From CAWCDJ01 sp963796485 (GTDB lineage Bacteria; Acidobacteriota; Terriglobia; Bryobacterales; Bryobacteraceae), in NCBI GenBank assembly GCA_963796485.1, contig CAWCLV010000003.1, positions 186,001 to 250,000 of the forward strand: a stretch of DNA of 64,000 nt. The letters run 5' to 3'. Positions 48,394 through 56,825 of the stretch are shown piece by piece (position 1 is the first letter of the stretch; each line of letters starts with the position of its first letter). The notes beneath the pieces are model-generated. The model was given only the letters and a program-made list of their open reading frames with translations, did not search any database and was not told where the DNA came from. The translations under genes were made by a program, and so were the position numbers.

Positions 48394-50058
48394 ATGAGGC
48401 GATCGACTGTTTGGCCCCTGCTGGTCCTGTTCGGGGCCTCGGGAGCGGTATTCACGGGGCTGAGTTTCCAGGCGCCGATTCACTTCGGGTACAGGCCGAT
48501 CGATTTCCGCCTCGACAGTTCGGAGACTCCGGAACGCCACGCGCCGGAAACGATGGCCGGCGGGGTCGCCGTCTTCGACTACAACAACGACGGCTACCTG
48601 GACATTTATTTCGCGAACGGAGCCGATATCGGCACGCTCAAGAAAAGTTCGCCGAAGTATTTCAACCGGCTCTTCGAGAATGACGGCCGCGGCAATTTTA
48701 AGGACGTAACCGAAAAAGCCGGACTCGCCGGCGCGGGCTTCGACAACGGCATCGCCATCGGCGATTACGACAACGACGGTTATAAAGATATCTTCGTCGG
48801 GGGAGTTCATGGCAACCGGCTCTACCACAACAACGGCAACGGCACCTTCACCGATGTCACGGTGAAGGCGGGACTCAACCGGGCGGACAAGGAGTTCGGC
48901 CCGCTCTGGTCGGTGGGCGGCGTGTGGCTCGACGTCAATCACGACGGTCTGCTGGATCTCTTCGTGGTCGACTACCTGGCCTGGGATCCCAAGACCGAGC
49001 CTGTCTGCGAGGCCGCTCCCGGCAAGCGCGATTATTGCCATCCGAAGTTCTACAAAGGGACGCCGAATCAGCTATTCCTGAACCAGGGGAACGGCACGTT
49101 CAAGGACATTTCGGTGGAATCCGGAATTCGCGCGCACCCCGGCAAGGGCATGGGAGTGGGCGTCGCGGACTTTAGCCTGGATGGCTGGATGGACATTTTC
49201 GTCTCCAACGACAAGATCTACAACTCGTTTTTTCACCACAAGGGCAGTGCGAAATTCGAGGAGACGTCGTTCGACGCCGGCGTGGCGTTGACCGAGGACG
49301 GCCAGTTTATCTCGGGTATGGGGGTTGACGCCCGGGACCTGGATAACGACGGCCTGCCCGATATCGTTTTTGTCGCGCTCGACAATGAGACCTTCCCGCT
49401 GTTCCGAAATCTCGGCAAGGGAGTCTTCGCCGACATCACCCAGAAGAGCGGGATGGCCCGCATCAGCGTGCCGATGGCCGGATACTCGCCAACCATCGCG
49501 GATTTCGATAACGATGGCTGGAAGGACATTTTCGTGACGCGGGGCCACGTGCAATCGATGGGCTATGCATCGACCGCGCCGGTGGCGCAGCCGAACACGG
49601 TGTTCCGCAATCTCGGCGGCATGAAATTCCAGGCGCTCACGGCGGAAGCCGGGCTGACCGCGCAGGCGCCAAGCCGGCACCGCGGGTCGGCGGTCGGAGA
49701 CCTCAACGGAGATGGACGTCTGGACGTGGTGGTCTCCGCGCTCAGCGCGCCTGCCGAGGTTTGGATCAACGAGAGCCCGGGCGGCAACCACTGGATCGAG
49801 TTCGCCCTGGAAGGCACGAAAAGCAACCGCGACGGGATCGGCGCGCGGATCAAAGTGGTTTCCGGCGGGAGCGCGCAGTACAACCATGTTTGTTTCGCCG
49901 CCGGCTACGCCTCTTCGAGCGCCGGCCCGATCCATTTCGGCCTGGGCGCCGCCAAAACGGTGGACTCGGTGGAAATCCACTGGCCCAGCGGAATCGTTCA
50001 GGAACTGAAGAACGTGGCGGCCGACCGGATTGTCAAGGTTCGGGAGCCGGCGCAATGA
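48394..50058 (+). CDS. CRTAC1-type FG-GAP/VCBS protein with ASPIC-UnbV domain
   Basis: 554 residues with an N-terminal signal/anchor (STVWPLLVLFGASGAVFTG). FG-GAP repeats with calcium loops: FDYNNDGYLDIYFANG, DYDNDGYKDIFVGG, DVNHDGLLDLFVVD, DLDNDGLPDIVFV, DFDNDGWKDIFVT, DLNGDGRLDVVVS. C-terminal ASPIC/UnbV domain: SNRDGIGARIKVVSGG and IHFGLGAAKTVDSVEIHWPSG. It is a paralogue of the protein at 35812-37422, with the same domain order. Divergent from the TPR gene; TACAAT at 48341 is a possible -10 box. Confidence 0.9.
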   Translation: MRRSTVWPLLVLFGASGAVFTGLSFQAPIHFGYRPIDFRLDSSETPERHAPETMAGGVAVFDYNNDGYLDIYFANGADIGTLKKSSPKYFNRLFENDGRGNFKDVTEKAGLAGAGFDNGIAIGDYDNDGYKDIFVGGVHGNRLYHNNGNGTFTDVTVKAGLNRADKEFGPLWSVGGVWLDVNHDGLLDLFVVDYLAWDPKTEPVCEAAPGKRDYCHPKFYKGTPNQLFLNQGNGTFKDISVESGIRAHPGKGMGVGVADFSLDGWMDIFVSNDKIYNSFFHHKGSAKFEETSFDAGVALTEDGQFISGMGVDARDLDNDGLPDIVFVALDNETFPLFRNLGKGVFADITQKSGMARISVPMAGYSPTIADFDNDGWKDIFVTRGHVQSMGYASTAPVAQPNTVFRNLGGMKFQALTAEAGLTAQAPSRHRGSAVGDLNGDGRLDVVVSALSAPAEVWINESPGGNHWIEFALEGTKSNRDGIGARIKVVSGGSAQYNHVCFAAGYASSSAGPIHFGLGAAKTVDSVEIHWPSGIVQELKNVAADRIVKVREPAQ

Positions 50059-50118
50059 GCGGCGCGCCCCGCGGAAGTCACCGTAGGCCGTTCCGTTCGG
50101 CGGGGCAGTCCGGGATGT

Positions 50119-50124
50119 TATAAT
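50119..50124 (+). promoter_or_regulatory. -10 box (TATAAT) of the yceD-rpmF-plsX operon
   Basis: Perfect TATAAT, 35 bases before ATG 50159. No clear -35 hexamer stands 17 bp upstream. Confidence 0.45.
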
Positions 50125-50158
50125 GGGACCGTTCTGCCCAACAACCCAGGTTTTCCTT

Positions 50159-50680
50159 ATGTTCCTTAGTGTGAGAGAGATGGAACTGCGGAAGGTCCGC
50201 TTTGAGGAGACCTTCCAGCCCGGGCAGATCGACTTTTCGGGTGAAGAACTGATTCAGGGATCCCCGCTGCAGGCTACCGGGTCGGCGGAGTTGCTGGCCC
50301 ATACGGGCGGGGAGGTACGGATTCAAGGGCGCCTGGCGGTGGAGATGACCGCGGAGTGCGATCGCTGCCTGGGCCATGCGAAATTCGTCCTGAATACCGC
50401 TTTCGACCTGTTTTACCGGCCCATGAACCTCATCGCTCGCGAGGAGGAAGTGGAGATCCACGAAGGCGAGGCGGAGATCGGATTTTACCAGGGTGGCGGC
50501 ATGGAACTGGAGGACATCCTCCGGGAACAGGTGCTGCTGGCTTTGCCCATGCAGAGGGTCTGCAGCGACGTCTGCAAGGGGATTTGCCCTGTTTGCGGCA
50601 AGAACCGGAATGAGACCACGTGCGATTGCAGGCTGGAAAATGCCAATGACCGCTGGGGAGCGCTCCGAGATTTAAAGTAG
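50159..50680 (+). CDS. yceD: YceD family protein (DUF177)
   Basis: 173 residues from ATG 50159. YceD features are the N-terminal hydrophilic beta region (ELRKVRFEETFQPGQIDFSGEELIQGSPLQATG), ECDRCLGHAKFVLNTAFDLFY, and a C-terminal zinc-like cluster CSDVCKGICPVCGKNRNETTCDC. YceD is required for 23S rRNA stability in E. coli and plants and is nearly always encoded just before rpmF, as here. The frame upstream to 50123 lies over the -10 box. Confidence 0.85.
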   Translation: MFLSVREMELRKVRFEETFQPGQIDFSGEELIQGSPLQATGSAELLAHTGGEVRIQGRLAVEMTAECDRCLGHAKFVLNTAFDLFYRPMNLIAREEEVEIHEGEAEIGFYQGGGMELEDILREQVLLALPMQRVCSDVCKGICPVCGKNRNETTCDCRLENANDRWGALRDLK

Positions 50681-50734
50681 CCGGGAATACCCGGAATATT
50701 TCGAAAATCTAAGTGGTTGTAGAGGTAGAGAGAA

Positions 50735-50917
50735 ATGCCGAATCCCAAACGTAGACACTCCCAGCAGCGGACGGCGACCCGCCGGGCGCACGACGCGCTG
50801 AAGCCGTCGGGCCTTTCCGAATGTCCGAATTGCCACGAGCCGAAACTGCCCCACAGGGTGTGCCCGCATTGCGGCCAGTATAAGGGACGGGAAGTAGTTG
50901 AAGTCGCGCAGGAGTAG
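50735..50917 (+). CDS. rpmF: 50S ribosomal protein L32
   Basis: 60 residues. Basic N-terminus MPNPKRRHSQQRTATRRAH and the zinc ribbon CPNCHEPKLPHRVCPHCGQYKGR with four cysteines, the C+ form of L32. A structural protein of the large ribosomal subunit. Between yceD and plsX, the classic order. Confidence 0.97.
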   Translation: MPNPKRRHSQQRTATRRAHDALKPSGLSECPNCHEPKLPHRVCPHCGQYKGREVVEVAQE

Positions 50918-50929
50918 ACTGTTCCTGAC

Positions 50930-51961
50930 ATGCTCACCATTGCCGTGGACGCAATGGGCGGGGACACGGCCCCAAAGGCGGAAGTAGAGGGCGCGGTCCG
51001 AGCCGCCAGGAGTTTGGGCGTTAAAGTGATCCTGGTTGGCCAGGAGGATCTGGTCCGCCGGGAGCTGGCGTTATACGACGACCAGGCTAATCTCCCGATC
51101 GACGTGGTTCACGCACGGGAGCGCATCACCATGGAGGATAGCGCCGCAAAGGCTGTGCGCACCAAGCGCGACAGCTCGATGCGGGTGGCCTCGCGGCTGG
51201 TGCGGGACGGGCTGGCGCAGGGATTCGTATCTGCCGGGAACACCGGCGCCCTCATGGCTACGGCCAAGATGGTGCAGGGCGTGGTTCCGGGCGTGGACCG
51301 TCCGGCCCTGGCAGGCGTTTTTCCGACCGTGGTGAAGAACTCCCCCGTGGTAGTGATCGACGTGGGGGCCAACGTGGACTGCTCGCCGCGCATGCTGGCG
51401 CAGTTCGCGGTAATGGGTGAGATCTATTCGCGCATCATCCTGGCGCGTCCGCGGCCGCGCGTGGGGATCCTCTCCATCGGCGAAGAAGATCACAAAGGGA
51501 ATGAAATGACGCGCTCCGCCGCGCCTCTGCTGAAGGGCCTGAACCTCAACTTCATCGGGAACGTGGAGGGAAGGGACATTTACGGCGGCACGGTGGACGT
51601 GATCGTTTGCGACGGGTTCATCGGAAACGTCGCGCTCAAAGTGAGCGAGGGCCTGGTGGAGATGTTCGGACACCTGCTGCGCGAATCGTTGAGCGAAACC
51701 ATTTCCGGGAAGATCGGTTACGTGTTCGCCAAAAACGCGCTACGCGATTTCAAGAAGCGGGTGGATTACTCGGAGTACGGCGGCGCTCCGCTGCTGGGCG
51801 TCAAGGGCGTGTGCATCATCACGCACGGGCGGTCGAATGCCAACGCCGTCAAGAACGCGATCCGTGTGGCGAAGGAATTTTCCGAAGGCAACGTGAACCA
51901 CCGCATCGAAGCCGAATTGAAGCTGGCCAACCCGGAGCGCGTGCCGGCAAGAACCGAGTAG
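50930..51961 (+). CDS. plsX: phosphate acyltransferase PlsX
   Basis: 343 residues. Opening IAVDAMGGDTAPKAEVEGA, SMRVASRLVRDGLAQGFVSAGNTGALMA, VVIDVGANVDCSP, LSIGEEDHKGNEMTRSAAPLL, DIYGGTVDVIVCDGFIGNVALKVSEGL and YGGAPLLGVKGVCIITHGRSN are all diagnostic. It makes acyl-phosphate from acyl-ACP for PlsY in phospholipid synthesis. Starts 12 bp after rpmF. No fabH or fabD follows; the next gene is a dsbD fusion. Confidence 0.97.
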   Translation: MLTIAVDAMGGDTAPKAEVEGAVRAARSLGVKVILVGQEDLVRRELALYDDQANLPIDVVHARERITMEDSAAKAVRTKRDSSMRVASRLVRDGLAQGFVSAGNTGALMATAKMVQGVVPGVDRPALAGVFPTVVKNSPVVVIDVGANVDCSPRMLAQFAVMGEIYSRIILARPRPRVGILSIGEEDHKGNEMTRSAAPLLKGLNLNFIGNVEGRDIYGGTVDVIVCDGFIGNVALKVSEGLVEMFGHLLRESLSETISGKIGYVFAKNALRDFKKRVDYSEYGGAPLLGVKGVCIITHGRSNANAVKNAIRVAKEFSEGNVNHRIEAELKLANPERVPARTE

Positions 51962-51969
51962 GAGATTCG

Positions 51970-54282
51970 ATGAAAGCAGTACCCGGCTGGAAGCCGGTTT
52001 TGGGCATCATCTTCGCCGGGCTGGCCTGTGCGTTCGCACAAACCGGCGGCCACGTGGCATGGACGGTCACGGCGGACCCGACGGCGGCACGGCCCGGAGG
52101 CGAGGTGCTGCTGCGATTGGCCGGCAGGATCGAGCCGGGCTGGCATCTCTACTCCGCGTCCACTCCCAACGGAATCCCGACCTCCTTTCAAACCGGCCCG
52201 GAGAACGTAGTCGAAAGCACTCGACTGCTCCAGCCTCCGCCCAAGCGGGCGTACGACAAGAATTTTCAAGCCGATACCGAGACCTACGAAGGCGACGTCA
52301 CGTTTCTACTGGATGTGCGGCTGAAAAGCGACGCGCCCGCCGGCCCCGCTGAACTGACGCTCAAGGGCCGATACCAAACCTGCAATGACACCCAGTGCGT
52401 TCCTTCGCGCTGGCAGGGGACGACACAGGTGACCGTGGATGCCGCCGCGGCCGCGGCCGGCCCGGCGATTCCAGCCGGCTATGCGGAGCCGCGGGCAACA
52501 GTGGGGCCTGCCGGAGCGCCGACCGGGAACTCTGCGCCACCGCCGCAGGGGCTCGGCGCATTTCTGCTGGTGGCCTTCGGATTCGGCCTGGCTTCGATCT
52601 TCACCCCCTGCGTGTTCCCGATGATCCCGATCACGATGTCTTACTTTCTCAATCGCGAGTCGGGGGGACGTCGTGACGGCGTGGTTCAGGCGGTCGTCTT
52701 TTGCCTCGGCATCATCGTGCTGTTCTCGGGGATGGGGCTGGCGATCACCGCCATTCTCGGCCCCTTCGGCGTGGTGCAACTGGGGTCGAACCCGTGGGTC
52801 AACGGGTTCATCGCGACCCTGTTCATCGTCTTCGGCCTGAGCCTGCTGGGCGCATTCGAAATCACGATTCCGTCATCCCTCCTGACGCGGCTCAACAAAG
52901 GGTCGGAGAAGGGCGGCTTCGGCGGAACCCTGCTGATGGGGCTGACGTTTTCGCTGGCCTCGTTCGCCTGCGTGGGGCCGTTCGTCGGCACGCTGCTGGC
53001 GGCTTCGGTGGGCGGCGGCGGCACGCGGCCGCTGGCCGGAATGGTGGTGTTCGCCACCGGACTGGCGCTCCCGTTCTTTCTGCTGGCGCTCTTCCCGTCT
53101 TACCTGAAGCGATTGCCGCGCAGCGGCGGCTGGATGTCGCGCGTGAAGGTAGTGATGGGGTTCGTCATCCTCGCGGCAAGCCTGAAGTACCTTGCGAGCC
53201 TGGACCAGGTGCTGCAGTGGAACGTCATTACCCGCGATCGCTTCCTCGCGGCGTGGGTCGTGCTCTTCGGAATGGCCGGACTGTACCTGCTCGGATTCCT
53301 GCGGCTGGAGGGCATCAAGGCCGAGGAACGGCTGGGGCTGGGGCGTCTGCTCACCGGCATGGGGCTGGTGGTCTTCGCAATCACCCTGCTGCCCGGAATG
53401 TTCGGTGGAAGGCTGGGCGACCTCGACGCGTATGTTCCAGCGGCGCCCCTGACCTCGCTGGTTTCGGGCGAAGCTCCCGCGAGCGGCGGCGGACTGGTGT
53501 GGATGAAAAATCAGTACCGCGAGGCGCTGGCCAAGGCGCGCGCGGAAGGAAAACTGGTCTTCGTCAACTTCACCGGGTATGCCTGCGCCAACTGCCACTG
53601 GATGAAGGCCAACATGTTCACGAGGCCGGAGATCGCGGGCCTCATGCAGAATCTGGTGCCGGTCGATCTCTACGGGGATGGTACGGACGCGGCCTCGGAA
53701 GAGAACCAGAAGCTGGAAATGAATAAGTTCCACACGGTGGCGGAGCCCTTCTACGCCATCATGGATCCGGACGAGAACGTCATTGCGACCTTCCCCGGCC
53801 TGACCAAGGACTCGAAAGAGTTCGCGGCGTTCTTGCAAAAGGGGCAGCAGGCTCCAGCGCCCAAAACGCAGGAATCGGCCCGGGGAACGTTCCCGCAGGT
53901 CAACAGCCTCGCCGGTCCGCCGCTCGATACATCGGCCCTCAACGGCAAGATCGTGGTGATGAACTTCTGGGCCACGTGGTGCGTGCCCTGCATTCAGGAG
54001 ATCCCGAGTTTCAACAAGCTGCACCAGGAGTACGGTTCCAAGGGCGTAGCCGTGGTCGGCGTTTCGATGGACGATGAGGGCGCCGAGCGGGTCAAACCGT
54101 TCCTGAAGAAGCACCCCATCGATTACACCGTGGCGTTGGGATCGGAGGCGGTTACCAGGCAGTTCGGCTTGGATGAGCTGCCGGTAACCGTGATCTTCGA
54201 CCGGAGCGGGAAGCAGATCAAGCGCTTCGCCGGGTTCCTCAAAGAGGACGAACTCAAGGCCGCTATCCAGCAGGCGCTGTGA
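51970..54282 (+). CDS. DsbD-like thiol:disulfide reductase fused to a C-terminal TlpA-like thioredoxin
   Basis: 770 residues from ATG 51970 (GGAGA upstream). Order: signal peptide; DsbD-alpha domain about 25-170 with the CNDTQCVPSRW cysteine pair; eight-helix CcdA/DsbD-beta membrane domain with active cysteines in FTPCVFPM (near 213) and FACVGPF (near 333); DsbD-gamma thioredoxin with YACANCHWMK (near 538); and an additional TlpA/ResA-like thioredoxin with FWATWCVPCIQEIPSF (near 670). It passes electrons from cytoplasmic thioredoxin to exported proteins, for example for cytochrome c maturation. The extra module is not in E. coli DsbD. Confidence 0.9.
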   Translation: MKAVPGWKPVLGIIFAGLACAFAQTGGHVAWTVTADPTAARPGGEVLLRLAGRIEPGWHLYSASTPNGIPTSFQTGPENVVESTRLLQPPPKRAYDKNFQADTETYEGDVTFLLDVRLKSDAPAGPAELTLKGRYQTCNDTQCVPSRWQGTTQVTVDAAAAAAGPAIPAGYAEPRATVGPAGAPTGNSAPPPQGLGAFLLVAFGFGLASIFTPCVFPMIPITMSYFLNRESGGRRDGVVQAVVFCLGIIVLFSGMGLAITAILGPFGVVQLGSNPWVNGFIATLFIVFGLSLLGAFEITIPSSLLTRLNKGSEKGGFGGTLLMGLTFSLASFACVGPFVGTLLAASVGGGGTRPLAGMVVFATGLALPFFLLALFPSYLKRLPRSGGWMSRVKVVMGFVILAASLKYLASLDQVLQWNVITRDRFLAAWVVLFGMAGLYLLGFLRLEGIKAEERLGLGRLLTGMGLVVFAITLLPGMFGGRLGDLDAYVPAAPLTSLVSGEAPASGGGLVWMKNQYREALAKARAEGKLVFVNFTGYACANCHWMKANMFTRPEIAGLMQNLVPVDLYGDGTDAASEENQKLEMNKFHTVAEPFYAIMDPDENVIATFPGLTKDSKEFAAFLQKGQQAPAPKTQESARGTFPQVNSLAGPPLDTSALNGKIVVMNFWATWCVPCIQEIPSFNKLHQEYGSKGVAVVGVSMDDEGAERVKPFLKKHPIDYTVALGSEAVTRQFGLDELPVTVIFDRSGKQIKRFAGFLKEDELKAAIQQAL

Positions 54283-54302
54283 TGGGGCGCGCTCTGCGCG
54301 CT

Positions 54303-54322
54303 GGGCCGGCCAGGAGGCCTAC
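54303..54322 (+). repeat. intergenic palindromic repeat, short copy
   Basis: Contains GGCCAGGAGGCCTAC, the core shared with 14964-15010, 15181-15226 and 23134-23209. It lies between two convergent genes, next to a GCGCGC/GCGCGC hairpin (54287-54301), and overlaps the stop of the following minus-strand gene. Confidence 0.6.
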
Positions 54323-55863
54323 TGTTTCGGGCCGCCGAACGTGATGCTCGATTCCCCGGTGTACTTGTGATAATTGCGGAAATCGATAGCATTCCGGCTG
54401 CACAGGTTCGTGCCGCGCTGGCAGCTTAGTGTCTCGGCGTGCGTGGGCAGCAGATACTGCTTGGCGTCGCCTAACCGCACAAATTGATAATCCGTGGCGG
54501 ATTCCACATGATCTGTCGGGAAGGCGTCCGGGAACCCGACCGCCTGCATCTCGATGCGCAGCACGCGGGCGCTTTGCGGGTCGATCCATACGGAACCCTT
54601 GTAGGCGGGCTGATAGGTCTGGGATTCCATGTGGATCTGCCAGTGCGAGTTTTCGCGCTTTACCGAGAAATCGTACAGCTTGGCGTCGAGCCCGGCGATC
54701 CGGTCGTTGCGCTGGTAGATGAAATCCGCGGAAGTCGCGGGCGAGAAGAGATCCACCAGAACCGTGCCGAACTCTCCGGTGGACCACGCCCCTCCGGTTT
54801 CGTCCAGGGTCTTTTTCGGCTTGCCGTTCACCGCGATGTTGCGGTAATCCTCTTTGCCGTTGTCATACACCACGTTCATCGTGACGATATCGAGCGGATT
54901 CCAACTGACGGGCGTCGATTGGCTGTCATACCGGGTCACCATCTCCTCGCAGACGTAGCTGGGGAGGGTCTCGGTGAAATCGAGCGCGGCATCCGTGGCG
55001 CGGCGGATCAACTGGTCCATCGGCCGCGTGTCGGTGGGAACAGTCTCGGCCCCACGCCTGATGGTGGGCTCCGACGATGCGCTGGAAGGCGGAGGCGGAG
55101 GCGGAGGCGCAGTTGCCGGAGCGGCAGACGGCGCAGTCGGGTGCACGGTATTCGAAGCCGTCTCTTCGGGCGGGGCGGTGGAGCGTTCGCGCGACTTGTC
55201 CACGACGCCGCCCCGCTTCAGCATGGGCGGACCGGGGTCGTCGGGGTCGCGCGACGGGGGAGGCGTGCGCTCGGCCGAGGGCTCGGGAGCGTCTTTCCCC
55301 CAGGTATCCACCACCGGGTCGCTCTTGTCCTTGTCTTTTTGCTTCCCCGATTCTTTACTCGATGTTGTCTCGACCGGGGCGGCTTTCTCCCAATAGACGT
55401 TCACGGCTACCAGGTCGCCCGCCTGATCCTCCGGCCCTTCGATGGAGATCTGGTCGCCCGCATTGAATTTGGGCTCTTTAATCTCGTCGCCGTTCTTGAA
55501 AAACCTGGTCTTGCCGTTCCGCCTGAAATCCAGAACGCGGTTGTCGCCCAGTTCGAGCGAGATGGTCTTTTCGTCGATATGCTTGAGCTTGCCGCGAAAG
55601 TTCGGCAGGGGCCCGGTGGTGTCTTTTTTGTTGTCTTTCGACGATTTGCCTCTCCGCGGGAGGGGGATAGGGATACCTGGGCCGGTGCCCGGGTAGCCGC
55701 CGGGGTACCCGCCGCCCGGGTAACCACCGCCGGGGTAGCCGCCGCCGGGATAGCCGCCCGGAGGGTAGCCTCCGGGATATACCTGGGCGGAAGCGACGCC
55801 CAAGGCAAATAAAGCGCAGGCATAAAGCCGGAGTCCGCGGGCGTTCAGGCAGCGAGGCAGCAT
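54319..55863 (-). CDS. secreted protein with N-terminal PGGY repeats, unknown function
   Basis: 514 residues with signal peptide (LYACALFALGVASAQV). Residues about 28-60 are tandem PGGGY/GYPGG units; a charged and then Pro/Ser/Thr-rich linker follows (residues about 75-290, including eight consecutive prolines), and the C-terminal third is a compact beta-rich domain (FTETLPSYVCEEMVTRYDSQS, VWIDPQSARVLRIEMQAVGFP). A small OB-like segment (GKLKHIDEKTISLELGDNRVLDF) precedes the linker. I recall the C-terminal domain from Acidobacteriota hypotheticals but no function. Convergent with the dsbD-like gene. Confidence 0.78.
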   Translation of the reverse strand: MLPRCLNARGLRLYACALFALGVASAQVYPGGYPPGGYPGGGYPGGGYPGGGYPGGYPGTGPGIPIPLPRRGKSSKDNKKDTTGPLPNFRGKLKHIDEKTISLELGDNRVLDFRRNGKTRFFKNGDEIKEPKFNAGDQISIEGPEDQAGDLVAVNVYWEKAAPVETTSSKESGKQKDKDKSDPVVDTWGKDAPEPSAERTPPPSRDPDDPGPPMLKRGGVVDKSRERSTAPPEETASNTVHPTAPSAAPATAPPPPPPPSSASSEPTIRRGAETVPTDTRPMDQLIRRATDAALDFTETLPSYVCEEMVTRYDSQSTPVSWNPLDIVTMNVVYDNGKEDYRNIAVNGKPKKTLDETGGAWSTGEFGTVLVDLFSPATSADFIYQRNDRIAGLDAKLYDFSVKRENSHWQIHMESQTYQPAYKGSVWIDPQSARVLRIEMQAVGFPDAFPTDHVESATDYQFVRLGDAKQYLLPTHAETLSCQRGTNLCSRNAIDFRNYHKYTGESSITFGGPKQ

Positions 55864-55981
55864 TACAGGAGGGTAGATGCTTCAGGCGGCGCGGGCGTTA
55901 CCTCCCCGGCTGAAAACAGTGTGGTACCAATGCCGCTGGAGCGCCCGGAGCGCGCCATGATATCCTGAACGCGGAGAACCC

Positions 55982-56818
55982 GTGCGTTCGCGTTCCCTTC
56001 TCCTGGTCGATTCCGATCCCGCCATCCACGAGCTCCTGGGCAGCGTTCTGAAGAGCGATGACCGACGAATTGATGACGTTTTCGACGGTAAGGAAGCTCT
56101 GGAACTGTTGCGATCCCGGCCGTGCGACCTGGTTTTTGCCGGCCAGGGGCGGAACGGGTTGGGCCCGCTGGATCTCCTGGAGCGCGTCCACGCCATCCGA
56201 CCGGAGACCCGCGTGATCGTCGGGGGAGAACCCGATCGCGAAATGGTGGTCGGCGCCCTCCGGCAACAGGCCTACAGCTATTTTCACAAGCCGCTCCCGG
56301 CGGGAACGCTGGCCGACATGGTGCAGCAGGCGCTGGACGCAGAATCGTGGCGCGAGGACATCCGGGTGCTCTCCGCGCGGCCGGATTGGGTAACGCTCGA
56401 GGTCAGCTGCAAGTTGGACGTGGCTGACCGGACGACGCAGTTCCTGCGCGAATTGCAGACGGACGTGCCGGCCCAAACCAAGGACGACGTGGCAGCGGCG
56501 TTCCGCGAGTTGCTCATGAACGCGATCGAGCACGGGGCGCACTCCGACCCGGACAAAAGAGTCCGGGTAGCCCTGCTGCGGACCGGCCGGTCGCTGATCG
56601 TCCACATCGCCGACCCCGGAGCGGGCTTCTCCATCGACCTTCTGCCTCATGCGGCGATCTCCAACCCTCACAACGAGCCCACCCGCCACGTCGGGATCCG
56701 CGAGGAAGAGGGCCGGAGGCCCGGGGGGTTCGGAATTTTGATGACCCGCAACCTGGTGGACGAACTTCTCTATAATGAGCGCGGAAATGCCGTGCTTTTC
56801 GTCAAATATCTCTCATAA
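55982..56818 (+). CDS. receiver-like domain without acceptor Asp, fused to RsbW-like ATPase
   Basis: 278 residues from GTG 55982 (GGAGA five bases upstream). The N-terminal receiver keeps the acidic start LLLVDSDPAIHE and lysine YFHKPLP but reads DLVFAGQGRNG where LLDxxMP is expected, so the phospho-acceptor is Gly. The C-terminal domain is an HATPase of the anti-sigma type: RELLMNAIEHGAHSD, HIADPGAGFS and PGGFGILMTRNLVDEL, all intact. It may be a Ser kinase of an anti-anti-sigma factor that uses the dead receiver for binding. No such partner is adjacent. It ends seven bases before tex. Confidence 0.85.
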   Translation: MRSRSLLLVDSDPAIHELLGSVLKSDDRRIDDVFDGKEALELLRSRPCDLVFAGQGRNGLGPLDLLERVHAIRPETRVIVGGEPDREMVVGALRQQAYSYFHKPLPAGTLADMVQQALDAESWREDIRVLSARPDWVTLEVSCKLDVADRTTQFLRELQTDVPAQTKDDVAAAFRELLMNAIEHGAHSDPDKRVRVALLRTGRSLIVHIADPGAGFSIDLLPHAAISNPHNEPTRHVGIREEEGRRPGGFGILMTRNLVDELLYNERGNAVLFVKYLS

Positions 56819-56825
56819 AAACTCG

